64,000 nucleotides of DNA, taken from Microcyclospora pomicola (taxonomy: Eukaryota; Ascomycota; Dothideomycetes; Capnodiales). The stretch lies in NCBI GenBank assembly GCA_002786065.1, contig NHNY01000027.1:280423-344422 (forward strand). Reading direction: 5' to 3'. The position numbers were made by a program, and so were the translations under genes. Under the pieces are notes generated by a model, which saw only the letters and a list, made by a program, of their open reading frames with translations, did not search any database and was not told the origin of the DNA. Shown here piece after piece: positions 10,774-22,653 of this stretch; the first letter of the stretch is position 1, and each line of letters opens with the position of its first letter.

Positions 10774-11785
10774 ATGTCCGATGGAGCGACTAAAGTCCGA
10801 GCCTCATCAGGTATGAACGAGATCTTCCGAGCATTGTCAAAAGCTAGCACCATTTTAGTGCTCGTCAGCTCGAAATGTAGATACATGTGGCTTCAAATGC
10901 TAACTCTCTCACGCAGCTTTCCACCTTATAGCAGGCCTAGGCTCAGGTGCCACCAGTGCAGTCCTACTTCAACCCGCGGATTTGCTGAAGACGCGAGTGC
11001 AGCAGTCCAAATCCGCCAGTCTCACACATGCCCTGCGCGAGATCCTCAACGGACCTAATCCGATCCGCTCACTATGGCGCGGTGTCGTCCCCAGCGTTCT
11101 GCGCACGGGGATGGGAAGCGCGTTGTATTTCGGCCTGCTCAATCAAATGCGAGTCTACGCGTCGAAAATGCCCGTGATTCATGACGGCAAGCTCGCCGCC
11201 CCGGGCTCGTCGAGCCCCAAGCTCTCTAACGTCGCCAACCTGGCCACGGGCGCTCTCGCGCGCGTCTCCGCCGGCCTCGTCGTCAATCCCATCACGCTGC
11301 TGAAGGTCCGCTACGAGTCGACGCATTACGCCTACACCTCGCTGTTCGGCGCCGCCAAGGACATCCTGGCCAAAGAAGGCCCGCGTGGTTTCTTCGCCGG
11401 GTTCGGCGCGACGGCCGTGCGCGACGCGCCCTACGCGGGTCTGTACGTCGTGATCTACGAACAGTGTAAGACGCGCCTGTCCGCGCTCACAGGAGCCAGC
11501 AGCACGGGTGCGACGGCGGGCACGAATTTCGCCTCCGGCGTCATCGCCGCGGTCTCCGCGACTACACTGACGAACCCCTTCGACGCCATCAAGACGCGGC
11601 TCCAGATTGCCCCGGCGAAGTACGGGCACATGCTGCGAGCGGCGCAGATGATGATTCAGCAAGAAGGGGTGCGGAGTATGTTCAGCGGGTTGAGTATGAG
11701 GATCGGACGAAAAGCGTTGAGCTCCGCCTTTACCTGGACCGTGTATGAGGAATTGATCCGGAGAGCCGAGAGAGTAGTTGTTTGA
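10774..11785 (+). CDS. HEM25: Mitochondrial glycine carrier, SLC25A38/Hem25 type
   Basis: Two exons, 10774-10810 and 10917-11785, give 301 aa. The 106 bp intron has a GTATGA donor and a GCTAAC branch point before CGCAG, and the joined frame reads [13 protein letters not shown], the start of the first carrier repeat. Three mitochondrial-carrier signatures are present: PADLLKTR (from about residue 32), PITLLKVR and PFDAIKTR. This combination, with the [11 protein letters not shown] context and no Ca-binding extension, fits the SLC25A38/Hem25 group, which imports glycine into the matrix for haem synthesis (established for yeast and human members). Length is normal. The short 5' exon of 37 nt is easily missed. 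Confidence 0.9.
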
Positions 11786-14700
11786 TACAGTCAGGCGAAG
11801 AGGCTTCAAGAAGAACGCTACTCTGTTTAGACATGTTTCACTAGCTACTATACATGTAGCCGGACGAGTGTATGATCATGTACGTATAGTGTAACATAGA
11901 GTTGACCGTTCTGCAATCACACCAAAGAATCCATCTCGTAGGAATGCTGTAAACTATTCGCGTAGCACTCAAGAAGATTGGGGCCATCATCTTTAGAAAG
12001 TGCCCAAGTACTGGTCATCTGGGCGACGATACTGTGATGGTTTGCCGAGTTGTTGGATCCCAAGACGCCAACCACAAAACGCTCTCTCTGTGCGCACACA
12101 TCTTTTCGTCACTCAATCCACGAGCATTCCGGAGGCCTGACCTTCGACAAAGACTGCTTACACATAGAACAGATAGAAGGGACAGATGGAAAATTGACGA
12201 GGCCTGGGTCTGGGCACTTCTCTTGCCTTCTTGCTCTCATCGTCTTCGATAAACATCAAACCAAATCTCTTGTCTCCTGGTCATACGTTGCTGGCGAAGT
12301 GTCCCCACAACCATCGTCTACACGTGGTTGATTACAGAAGAGCTCTTCAACGATGCAACGAAAGGACCAGCCTTCGAGACCAGTGGTGCAGGCGGACGAA
12401 GGCAAACGGCCATTACTGACCCGCTGACACAGTAGGCCTGTTGTAAACTGCACCACCTCGCATTTGGAAGTTTGTTGGCACATTGCCGATCCCTTGCTGC
12501 CGTGAGTACCACAAGGGTGAATGCCAACGCCACGATACAGCCGCTGTCAAGGTTCATACGAATCGCACCGTATGGTGTCAAGTGCAGTAGGGTCTCGGCG
12601 CCCTGTCGAGTAGAGCCTGTTATTCCGGTTCAGCATGCTGCGTTGATTGGGTTCGATGCCTGGCTTCCAGGTGCTGCAAAGACTGTTTCAGATCCATGTC
12701 TCTCGATCACTATAGAGCTACAGCCTTGGCAAGGCCCGATGTCTGCGCCCATGGTTTATGCATCGCTTGGCCTGTTGCTCCATGTCCAGGAAACCGATAG
12801 ACATCTTCCACGACAGCAAGGCTGTGCAAATCAGGACAAAGGATTGGCGGCAGGCTCGTATAGCAGCCGCGTGAGTGGTTACATCTGCGAGTGGCGAATC
12901 ATTTAGAGTTCGAGGTGATCGAAAGCGTGGATGCTGAAACACGTTCCTCTGGTGAGTCTGGTCACGATGCTGGACGATTGAGCGAAGGTCAGAAGAGCAG
13001 CGGTGATTTCTCGGTAAAAAGGCTATAATCTGTGAAGCATAGGGGCGGGGGTAGGACATCGCATGTCGAACAAACGGGTCGTATGCGAAAGGTTAGTCCG
13101 AGAATAGTGCTTGTACTCTGCTCGTTGGCCGCTGCTCATTGACCACATTCGATGATGTCTGAATGCATGTCGGGGTATGAGAAGGAAAGCTCCTGCGCGT
13201 CAATCTAGAGCCTGACGTTCGCGCGTCTGGTCGGCCCCGGGCGTCTTTCTCACAACAGTAGAGCGTATCAACTGCCCAACGACGCTCCATATGCGGTAGG
13301 CAATCGATTGCCGCATCTACGAAACGTACTCACAAGATGGACTAGCCTGGGTCTCATATTCGTGCGGCGTGAGCGCCAGGAGGTGGGAACATTGAGTGGC
13401 ACACGGCAGCGCACGTGTTGTCGCCATGCAACCTTTGCTCTACCACACCGGTGCCAGTAAGCGCGCTGGAGTACAAGCATCATGGCAGCACGGTTCGACA
13501 GGCAGTCCGGAGCCGACATCTCTTTGACGCCTGTAAGACATGGATCTGAGTCGAAACGCCAAGCTTGAAGCTGCCGCGCCTTGCACGCTTATCAAGAAGG
13601 CTTGAAGATGGCGGATCATCCTACGATATCCTCTGCAGGGGCATGTCGGACGAATGAGATCATCCTGGGAGCTGCCATCTGCTGCAAACGGGCGTCTCGC
13701 AGGTATATACCATGACTTGGAGTCTTGTCCTGCCGTCCTTTGATCGATTGCAGTAGTCAAGCTCCGAGGTGAAAGGTGCCGACCGTGCGCTTCTCGTTCT
13801 GACCCTGGGACGCATCGTGCAAGTTTGCTCGGACCGCAGAGCATGTCTAGGTTCATGTAGCGGTCGTGAATGCCCGCACGGTATTCAACACCAGGCCATG
13901 CATAGAGTTGTGACCGACGTGCGCAGGTGTCGGGATGTCTATGAAAGGATCGCATATCGCCTGCGACCACACGTCATCCCTGCCGTACAGTAGCTTAGTG
14001 GCCATCGGGAACGGGTGAAGGTCGAAGGAAGCTCACGCGGAGAGCACGCAACCCCACGGCCCGCTAGATGCCGAAGCACTTGGACTCGATGAATCCGTCT
14101 TAACCAAGGTTGGCACAACCATCCGTGTACACATGCACACACTGTACAGTGCAGCTTAGATTCGCTACTGGACCAACGAAGGCAATCCGCGTCTCGATGG
14201 TTGATATCGTACATGGACGATCTCCCATTCGATCGGCACGGGCAGCTGCAGGTCACCCCACACTAACTGCTCGCTTGGCCCCCAAATCTGGCAATGTCCG
14301 GCAGCTTCGAGTGCGATTCAGCCAATGATGCCGAGAGATAACGAAATGGAGTCACATGGTGACATGCCCTACTATCGACCAAGTCCAGCTACTAAGGAGG
14401 TCAGAAAGCGGCGCCAAACAGCATCCGCTCCTTGCATCACGGGGTTGGTGGATCGTGGAATGAACTGCAGCAGTGCTGACATGAACACAGTGACTCGTCG
14501 AGTAGCAATTGACAAACCGAGGCAGTCGATGAGTTGCAGGGAAATGCAAATAGCTGCTACCCTGCAGACAAACAGACCCAGTATACAAGCTCAGCATCAA
14601 CAACGGGCAGACGGGATCGGCTGCTTGCAGCGCCTTGATGCCCGCTCTTGCATGGACTCAGCAGATGTCATGGCTAGTTGGTCGCTCTAAGAGGCGCAGT

Positions 14701-16786
14701 ACATGATCCCAGCAGGGATGCAGGGATGGCCGAGTGAGCTCCCCGTAAGATGGACCCGCATGTTGCATGCGCCGATGCATGTCTTGTTTGTTGACGTGCT
14801 TGAGCCCTTGGTCGTCTGCGCCACATGAGTATACATGCCTTGCTTAGCGATAGCGAGGCCCCTCGCTTGGCGTCCAGCAGGTATCAAGCAAACCGCCCAT
14901 GACGGAACGCTACAGCATCTTGGAAGACCTAATGGCTTCGCTGAGACGACCGTGGCGTATACTACGTGCACGATATCGCTGACGTGACCACAACGACACC
15001 CTGAGCCGGCTATCGTTATGCTGTAAGGATTCGCGTACAAGTGGAGACGAGTTACGACTGCCAGCATGATTGGCACAAAACTCAGCTCAGAACGTCGATC
15101 GCGAGCAAGGCCTGTCTGGATCCGGCAGACTGGGACGCTGATTTGAGTGGTATTGTTGTACTGCAGCCCGCGCGACCGAGCTCATAGAGAGGTAGAATCC
15201 TGCTCAGACCTGCCGCGCAGATAAATCATGGCCTCAATCTTGAAGCAGATCCGCAAGGATGGGTGATGATACATACATGGCAACCAAATTGAAGGCGCGA
15301 GGCTGGTGGTCGACGAGGCTGGCCGGGACTGAAGCAGGATGTCTGCCTCCCAGCCGCAATAGTGATCACTATACAGCCACAGCCAATAGCATCCGACAGG
15401 TCATCTGGTCTCTCTCATGATTCAGATGAAACGCCACCATGTCTCTGATTAGGTGGGACTAGCGATTGCTGCTCGTATGTCTAGCAAGGTGGCAACCCGG
15501 AATAGAGCCCTACATGTAGACCACGACGGCTGGCCGCGGAGTGAGACTCGACGTTTCTTACTAGAACCGTCCGACTTCCATTCGTGATTCGTTACGAACA
15601 ACCTGCAATCCTGTTCCAGTCTCAATCGATGACTCCAACCTGTGCTTGGTTTTGAACAGCACAGTACAAGAATGTCAGTCCCATACCACGACATCTCCCT
15701 CCGAGACGACAAGTCCCTGCTTACGCTGCCTTTAGCCGCCGATCAGTAGTCAGTCCGGCTTCCCTCAATACCCTCTCGGCGCCATCTGCAGGTCATATGC
15801 CAGGCGCCGCAAGGAGATCCGATCTAAGAGTCCTGCACACTCATCCACTCCCATTCCGCACAGCATCGCGGCACTTAAGCCACCTGAGACCACCTGGCCT
15901 TCCTTTGCACGCCCTGCTTTCTCTCGTAACCGACCATTCACGCCGAAGCTCGCCGTCCGCGCAGACGCAGTCCAGGTTTGGCTCATCGAATCAGGCTTGG
16001 GCGCATCCTTCGGTCTGCTGCACCGCCGGCTTTGATCGGCTGGGAGCTGCATTAAGCACGTTCCAATTTTCCCCGATCAGTCCCGTCAGGAATAAACATC
16101 ATCCAACGTGACTGGCCATCCTTGCATTGTTTCGTTCTGTTTTCTGCATCGCATCGCATCACTTCGCGCTGGCGGGCGCCCCCCAGCTCCGGTCATATCT
16201 CCCGCTGCCGAGCGTCGACCCTTGCTTGCATTGCAGGTCAGCGCCGCACGAGTCCGACCGCGTGATCCCTCATCGCTCGAGTTCGCTATCCGGCCTGACA
16301 TCTAGCTCGCGATCCTACAGCCTCGTCACGATACATATCACTGCGACTTTGTCTTGTCCGTCGGATACGAACTGCGGCTATTCTGGTTCGGCGCGGAACG
16401 TCATCTGACGCTCGGACCTGGCAGCCTGCCGGCGCAGTCTGTATCACTCGATTGCTTCTCGGTGCCTCTTCACGTCACGTCACGTCAGGCTAATCGCTGC
16501 GTTGCATTCGCGATACCTCTGTGCCGGAGTCCACTCGAGCTGCAGCGCTGCAAGGCACATCTTTCCGGTGCGACAGGCTGCGCGCGATCCCTTCGTCGCC
16601 GTTTGCGCCGTCTCTCCATCGGTCGCCCAGCGCAAACCCCGTTCAGCATACTCTGACAACCCATGCAACGACGGAGCCTCGCCAACGATCTTCATTGCCA
16701 CTAGTCGCAACACCCTTCATAATCCCTCCTACCGCGCTCACGAACGGACCGCACGGTGATCGAAGTTTGAAAGAGAACAGGATGGG
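11786..16786. other. Five-kilobase gene-free stretch
   Basis: I found no supportable coding gene. The longest open frames (for example minus strand 13440-13970, 176 codons) show no domain, no biased codon choice and no neighbouring splice sites that extend them. There are no terminal inverted repeats, long direct repeats, tRNA cloverleaf or transposase motifs that I could see by eye. The last 1 kb (about 15.8-16.8 kb) is rich in C and T on the plus strand and probably belongs to the promoter and leader of the Rsc7 gene. The rest could be a decayed element, a long regulatory region or noncoding transcript DNA. Confidence 0.45.
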
Positions 16787-16846
16787 ATGCTGGCTGTAGC
16801 GCCACATCGAAGCGAAGCAGCGTTGGCCTCTGCCATTCCAAGGGCA

Positions 16847-18886
16847 ATGGATAACTCGGGCACCATCAATCCAGCAGCATTGAATACACAAGGTGAGTTC
16901 GTCCGTTTGGAGACGGTGACGCGAATAGCCTGCCATAGCAGTGATCATCGCATGCGCGCTGGTCTGCTACACGATAGTATCACGGCAAAACTAACCTCTG
17001 CTTGCAGCGTCAACCATCACACCAAACCTCCTCACCCAGGCAAGCCCACGAGGCATCAAAAGAAGTCGATCACCGGATGGTCAAAGCGGTGGTAACATCA
17101 TAGGTATGTATTCACCATGAGCCGAAAAATGAGCGCATTCTTTGAAGTATCTACATTGCGATAGGTACAGACTCAATCTTTATAAGACACATGACTGAGT
17201 TCCAACGCAGGATACGGTAACGGCAACGGCAACAAGCGGAGTCGAGTTTTCAAGACCGAGAGCACATCAAACATGGCTCAATCCACGTCTCGACCAGCTT
17301 CGTCGGGTGCGGTGCAAACGCCGCAGATCAAATCCCAGTCGCTTCCCAAAGGGTCACCGACCTCAGGGTCGCCACCACGATCTGCGCCAGGTTCAAGTAC
17401 GAAGGCGGCTGTGGTGAAAGCATTGCCCACAGTACGCGATCATACGACTGATCAACTGAACGACAAAGGCGATGAGTATCTCCCTCGAGAGACTGACGCG
17501 GATGGTGAGATGAAAGTGTCACCAGACGGGTATGCACTGGAAGGCCGCAAATACAAATGCCGGACCTTCCAGGTCCCGAATCGTGGCGAAAAGCTGTTCA
17601 TGCTCGCAACGGAATGCGCGCGTGTGCTCGGCTATCGCGATTCGTACCTGCTGTTCAACAAAAATCGATCATTATACAAAATCATCGCGAACCAGGCGGA
17701 GAAGGACAACTTGATTCACCAAGAAATATTGCCCTACTCCTACCGATCAAGACAGATCGCAATTGTGACGGCGCGCAGTATGTACCGGCAGTTCGGGAGT
17801 CGACTGATCGAAGGCGGCCGACGAGTTCGCGATGACTATTGGGAGGCGAAAGCCAAAAAGCAAGGCTTCACGGAAGAGGACGCGGCAGGGGAGAAACGAC
17901 CTGGTGCTGCAAAGGCAAGGGAAGCTGCTGCCGCGGAAGCGAATCATCACGCGACCACTCTCACTTCACTCCCGCAAGGTGAAATCATTTACAGCAACGG
18001 ATCAGGATTGGAGGGGCAGCCAGTTGGAATAACGCCTGCTTCATTAGCACCGCTTTCGATGATGCATGTCAGCGAGGACGTGCGGGCGACCGCTTATGGC
18101 AACATCACCCGTCCGAGACAGGAGATCACCACGGCCCCGTACCAAGATAGGATTCAGCCCAGCGCCACCAGCGAAATGATGAGTCAGGCCACCCAGGCTG
18201 CCGAGTACAACAAACAACTCACTCAGCAGCGCTTACATCGGGCAAACTATCTGGATGAATACTGGAATCGGCCACACGAGCAGCCTGCAAGCCATATTCA
18301 GCACACTGAATCCGAATCGGGACCCGGCGCTGCCCAAAGCCTGCAATCACCGCAAGCCATGGCTGGAGCTGGCCAACCTGGACGTGGACAACAGGAACCA
18401 ATGTCGCATGGCGGTGCACCGATGTTGCCGCAAAGCTATTCCAACTACTCGTCGCAGCAAAACCCGATGGCATCTCCCGTGCAGCAACTACACCGACATG
18501 GGTCGATGGCTCAGCCACATCAGACTCCGTCATCAGTTGGTATGAGCGCGCCGCGTCAGACGCCATCTTCCTACACCTATCAAGCCCAGATGTGGAACAC
18601 ACCGCAGCCGCAGCCATCGCCGCTCTCGCAAGCCCATCACTTGCAATATGGTCAGCAACAGTCCCCAATGCCTCCGCCACAGATGCCTCAGCCGCAGCAG
18701 AATATGGGCTACTCTCAGATGGGTCAGGTGGGCAATGCGGCGTTTGCAGGCATGAACCGTGGCATGTACCAGCCGAGCTTAAGCCCGCAGCAGTTCAACA
18801 TGGGAGCTCAATCAAACGCTGGCCAACAGTGGCCGGGCACCAATACGTCGGCTAGCATGCCACAAGACTGGCAGAGATATTCATGA
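16847..18886 (+). CDS. RSC7: Rsc7/Swp82-family chromatin-remodelling subunit
   Basis: Three exons join in frame: 16847-16892, 17008-17103 and 17211-18886 (605 aa). Donors are GTGAGT and GTATGT, and intron 1 has CTAAC before TTGCAG. The spliced N-terminus contains PRGIKRSRSPDG, a basic motif common in fungal Rsc7 proteins. The core domain (about 145-270) includes KYKCRTFQVP, RDSYLLFNKN, IVTARSMYRQFG and GGRRVRDDYW, the Rsc7/Swp82 (CRC subunit) domain found in the RSC and SWI/SNF remodelling complexes. The C-terminal half is rich in Gln, Pro, Met and Ser, typical of the family. An in-frame ATG at 16787 would add 20 residues; 16847 has the better start context (purine at -3, G at +4). Confidence 0.9.
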
Positions 18887-19857
18887 GGACGGAAGCGGCC
18901 GCCGCGTCATTCACATACAAAGTCGAAGGCATCTGTCAGCCCGCATTCTTTTCGCCATGCGTGGAATGCACACACAATACACGGCAGACATTTGCCCGGC
19001 CATTACACATATCAATTAACCCTCAACAAATTGCTTGTCGCGTTGATCATGCGCGTAATTCTTGCTTTTGACGATACCAAGTACCTACCCACGATCACGA
19101 ACCTCATGGACACACATCTCGTATCCTCACATCACCTGGCACGCTAGACCGCACGCGAAATCTTTCGTTCTGAACTTTTCTGGGATGTACGCCTTCACTT
19201 CGGTCCGAAATACATGCAGCTTCTTCACCTCTTCTCTTCCATTTGTCACCAATTTGGGCGTTCGCCCCGGAAGAAGGAGAAGTTACCCGGCAACAATGCG
19301 CGTTTAACTGCATTGCGAGAGATATTCGGCAGGATATCTTTGGGGGGACTACACGGCTGGATTCGACTCGCTGAGCTGGCTGGCTGGCCCGGCAGAGATC
19401 AAGGTTGCTCTTCATCGTGATGGGGCGTTTTCCTTTCCTTCCTTTCATCTGTTTCTGGACCAATCTGAGGACTTCGGCGCCATCTACCTTAACTTATTCC
19501 CCCACCACTTTTTCTCTATCATTACTTTGCGTTTAAGAACAAATGAAAGATCTATTTCTTCCTGTATATCTCGTGTCGCGTCGTATCTGCTCGCTTTGGA
19601 CGAGGCCACTGTTCGCACGGCGGCGAGGCGCGATGTCCTCGTTCTCCGTGTAGGGACTTGTAGACCCCGTACGCTCTTTGTCAGGTGAGGAGGAAGCATG
19701 GCTGATCGGCGTCAGCCTTGCTTCAACTATCTTCTGTGCTAGTCCATTGGCTTGACAGTACGCGGTCCCCCTTAGACTTGCTCTGACAGTGCATGCCGGT
19801 GGCGAGCGAATGCGACGGACGAATTGGGATACCACTACATGCTTGACTGCCTCGCGT
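18887..19857. other. Convergent intergenic region Rsc7-Dpb4
   Basis: About 970 bp between the 3' ends of two convergent genes. No coding frame is convincing; it presumably holds both 3' untranslated regions. Confidence 0.5.
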
Positions 19858-21113
19858 TCAGTCGCTATCAGGATCATCGAGCGCCTCGTCGCGCATCCCC
19901 CTGACGTTCCCTCCCCCGCCTTCCTCCTCCTCTTCGTCATCTTCTTCGTCCTCCATTGTCTCGTCGACCGTCGCGTCACCCTCTGCTTCGTCTTCGTCCT
20001 CCTCGTCCTCCTCGTCGCCTTCGTCTTCGTCCTCGTCCCCATCTGCGCCGTCCTCGTCCTCACCCTCTTCTTCGTCCTCCGCACTATCCGCCTCGCCATC
20101 CTCGACTCCTTCCGAAGCCACCGCCCCGCCATTCTCCGTCCGCATTTTCTTCGCCGGCCGCTCCACCCCCTCCACATGCCCGTTAGCACTTACCGAGCCT
20201 CGCGCATTCTGCGTCGCGCTACCATCCGCGGCCGCCGCCACTGCATCTTCCGCCGTACCCGGCAGCGCAACCGCCACCACCTCAGCTGCAGAGTTGCTGG
20301 TAATCGCTTTCTCCTCCTTGACTTTGCGCCGGTACGTGTTGCGCTTCTCGCCTTGTATCGCGCTGTACTCTGCGCGAGGGGATGTGTTAGACGGGAAGCG
20401 GAGCTGGGGCGCGGGGATGGAGATGGGCATGAGCGTAACAATCAGGAACATTTAGAAGTCCTTCAGGAGGGCAAGAAAGAGAGACGTACTTTGTAGCTCG
20501 GCCTCGAGACGTGGGAGGAAGCCCTCGAGCTCGGCATCTTTGAGCGCGGCGAAGACGTCCGCGGGCGCAATGGTTTTCTTGTTACTTGACCGGGTGATGT
20601 CGTTGGCACTATATTGGAGGTAGTCGTTATATCAGTACTTCTGATCTTGTGAAATGAAACAACTCGCGAATATGGGGTCTGGGGGCCCTTGGTCTCCACC
20701 GCGAGATACTTCTGTCACGTCTGAGAAAAGCTTGAAACGATCGTTGACCGCAACAACGAAGAAACAGAAAAAGGGAGGACGTACTTCGATGCAAGATAGC
20801 TCACAAAGACGGTCGCGCTCTTATGCAATGCCAGCAGCGCGTCCTTCTGGATCTGTGTGTTGGGCGGCAGGACGCCCTTGGCGAGGCGAGCGATCATTGA
20901 CTTGGGCAGACTCAGATCCTATAATAGTTCAGGCATTAGCATCTTCTTGCTCATGTTCGCGTGACTATGCTGCAGCTGGGGTCGTCACATTCCCACGGCT
21001 GGTCTTCTCACCTCGACACTCATCCCATCCTTGGCGGCCTTGGGCGCAGGCGATTCCCCTGCCTCGTCGGCTCCGTTCGACACGGCGGAGACATTGCTCT
21101 TTCGCGGTGGCAT
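19858..21113 (-). CDS. DPB4: DNA polymerase epsilon subunit D / CHRAC histone-fold protein
   Basis: Four exons: 21113-21012, 20918-20785, 20608-20490 and 20369-19858, giving 288 aa in one open frame. Exons 2 and 3 encode a histone fold of the NF-YB/CBF type (about 35-120), with LPKSMIARLAKGVLP, ALLALHKSATVFVSYLAS and KTIAPADVFAALKDAEL. This is the Dpb4/POLE3 subunit, which pairs with a second histone-fold protein in the replicative polymerase epsilon and also in the ISW2/CHRAC remodeller. The last 90 or so residues are almost wholly Asp and Glu, longer than in yeast, encoded by GAG/GAC/GAA repeats (about 19890-20110). Each of the three introns has a consensus donor (GTGAGA, GTACGT, GTACGT). 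Confidence 0.92.
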
Positions 21114-21819
21114 GGTGGAGGCGGGCTAATTGAGAGGGGACGTGGGCGTATATGTGTACTTTCTCACTGGGTTCGATGTGGAGTTATTGAAGTATAGACT
21201 GAAGACAGCCGGCACATTGAAACCCAGACGTGAGGCGCGTTGAAGTGTGCAGGGTGTGGCGCGCGTGGGTCGTTCGAAATGCGGCTAGTTTCTGGCAGTA
21301 AGTACTACTATTACTACTCCTACGACCCTGTGGACATCACCTCATCGATCTTCAACTTAACTAGGTTTCTGGTCGGACGGATCATCGTCTCGTCGCATCA
21401 GAAATGTCAATGACCATCGGCGCCTACATGCGTGCAACTCTGCATCGATGTTCACGATGACGATGCCAACGACATGCAGTCGTTCATGGCACATGGCCAC
21501 GGTCTGGAAGGGATCATCTGGTCGTCAGCCGATACAACCCCTCCGATTCTGTGCTACTGACATATCAGCACCCAAGTACAGAATCCAGAATGACAATGAC
21601 CGGAGGATCCAGACCGGCTATAGGTAACTGTAATCCTAAAGCACGTTTCTATCGAACTTGTCTTCATCACGCATCTCCCTTGAGATGTCTTCACGCAAGT
21701 CCTTCCACATATCTGCTTCTTTCTCTTTATCTTCTCCTACATCCACAACTCCCTCTCCATGTATGTCATTCATACTGCTCGCTCTCAAAAAAAAATCAAT
21801 CTCAGCTTCCAAAGCCATC
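21114..21819. other. Divergent intergenic region
   Basis: About 700 bp between the DPB4 start (minus) and an acidic hypothetical gene (plus). It holds both promoters. A short ACTACTATTACTACT repeat lies near 21303-21320; no gene is seen. Confidence 0.45.
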
Positions 21820-22413
21820 ATGGATTCTCCTCAGCACTCAACGAAGCACGACCCCCGATCCGACCAGTCTGCGCCGTCACGTCGCTCCAAGTCCCAAACC
21901 TCTCCACAGCCAGCTCTGGTGACGAAGGACGAGATCCTTGGATGGCGGCGATCCCGACCGTTGTCCGCAGACGAGCACACGGGCCTGGCCATTGCAATGT
22001 GGAAACGAGCGTCGCTGTTGAGAGCCTACGTTGCAGCGCAACATGGTGGTGAAGCGACAGAGGAGGCAAGCCGAATCAGGGATCAGGCCTCTTCAGTTGA
22101 TCCAAGCGATAGCTCGTTGGAGCCTCTGCCAGATCATCCTCCATCGCCTTCCAGCCCTGTCGAAGTCACAGACCGTGAAGTGATCGTGGACTCAGACAGC
22201 GAGTATGACCCCACGGAGATTCCCTTAGACGATTTTTTGGGGGAACAAACTTCCGCCGACAACGATCCCGATCCACGGCTTGACCTTAGAGACGACGGCG
22301 GCAATGGCCAGGAAGCAGCAGACGTGCCTTGTACACTACTCGAAGGGCTCGATGACAAGACCGGCGCGGACTTCTGGGGCCCCGTGCTGGCCTTCCTGAG
22401 GAGCGAAAGCTGA
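21820..22413 (+). CDS. Acidic hypothetical protein
   Basis: An open frame of 198 codons; I do not recognise the family. The N-terminal 50 residues are Ser/Pro/Gln-rich and basic. Residues about 45-90 (EILGWRRSRPLSADEH, AIAMWKRASLLRAY) look like a short folded helical segment. The C-terminal half is acidic with stretches of D and E and ends in a hydrophobic ADFWGPVLAFLRSES. The frame is open upstream to about 21658, but that part is a pyrimidine-rich leader with a poly-A run, so the ATG at 21820 is preferred. Disorder and acidity suggest a nuclear or adaptor protein, which is inference only. It converges with the membrane-protein gene 240 bp downstream. Confidence 0.55.
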   Translation: MDSPQHSTKHDPRSDQSAPSRRSKSQTSPQPALVTKDEILGWRRSRPLSADEHTGLAIAMWKRASLLRAYVAAQHGGEATEEASRIRDQASSVDPSDSSLEPLPDHPPSPSSPVEVTDREVIVDSDSEYDPTEIPLDDFLGEQTSADNDPDPRLDLRDDGGNGQEAADVPCTLLEGLDDKTGADFWGPVLAFLRSES

Positions 22414-22653
22414 AAGCATACGTGTCGAGGTCTATGGTGCGTCGCGTTGTGCCCGCAATGAGCGATACTACGGTTAGAATCAGACATTGTCACACATAAC
22501 ACCCGTTGCGGATCACGCGTGGCAACATATTCCAGCGTCCGATTGAAGAAACATCCCCAGGAATCAAGGTGTGAAACGGGCGTTAGATCTCTTGCATATC
22601 TTCGTCATGAAATGATTCACTCATAAGAACGTGCTGCGCTAGAAAAGATTCCA

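Noticed and set aside
11072-11809. 245-codon minus-strand open frame opposite HEM25
   Set aside because: The plus strand has three mitochondrial-carrier motifs; the reverse frame is Arg-rich with no motif.
12600-12690. tRNA-like GGTTCGATGCC segment
   Set aside because: No acceptor stem, D-arm A box or anticodon stem could be paired around it.
13440-13970. 176-codon minus-strand frame in the gene-free gap
   Set aside because: No domain, no consensus introns extending it, and residue use looks random.
17273-18886. APSES/StuA-type transcription factor
   Set aside because: The Gln/Pro-rich tail first suggested this, but the core matches the Rsc7/Swp82 domain and has no APSES motif.
19789-20496. 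Leu/Val-rich plus-strand frame resembling membrane segments
   Set aside because: It is the antisense of the Asp/Glu repeats of Dpb4 (GAG/GAC reads as Leu/Val/Phe on the other strand), not a transporter.
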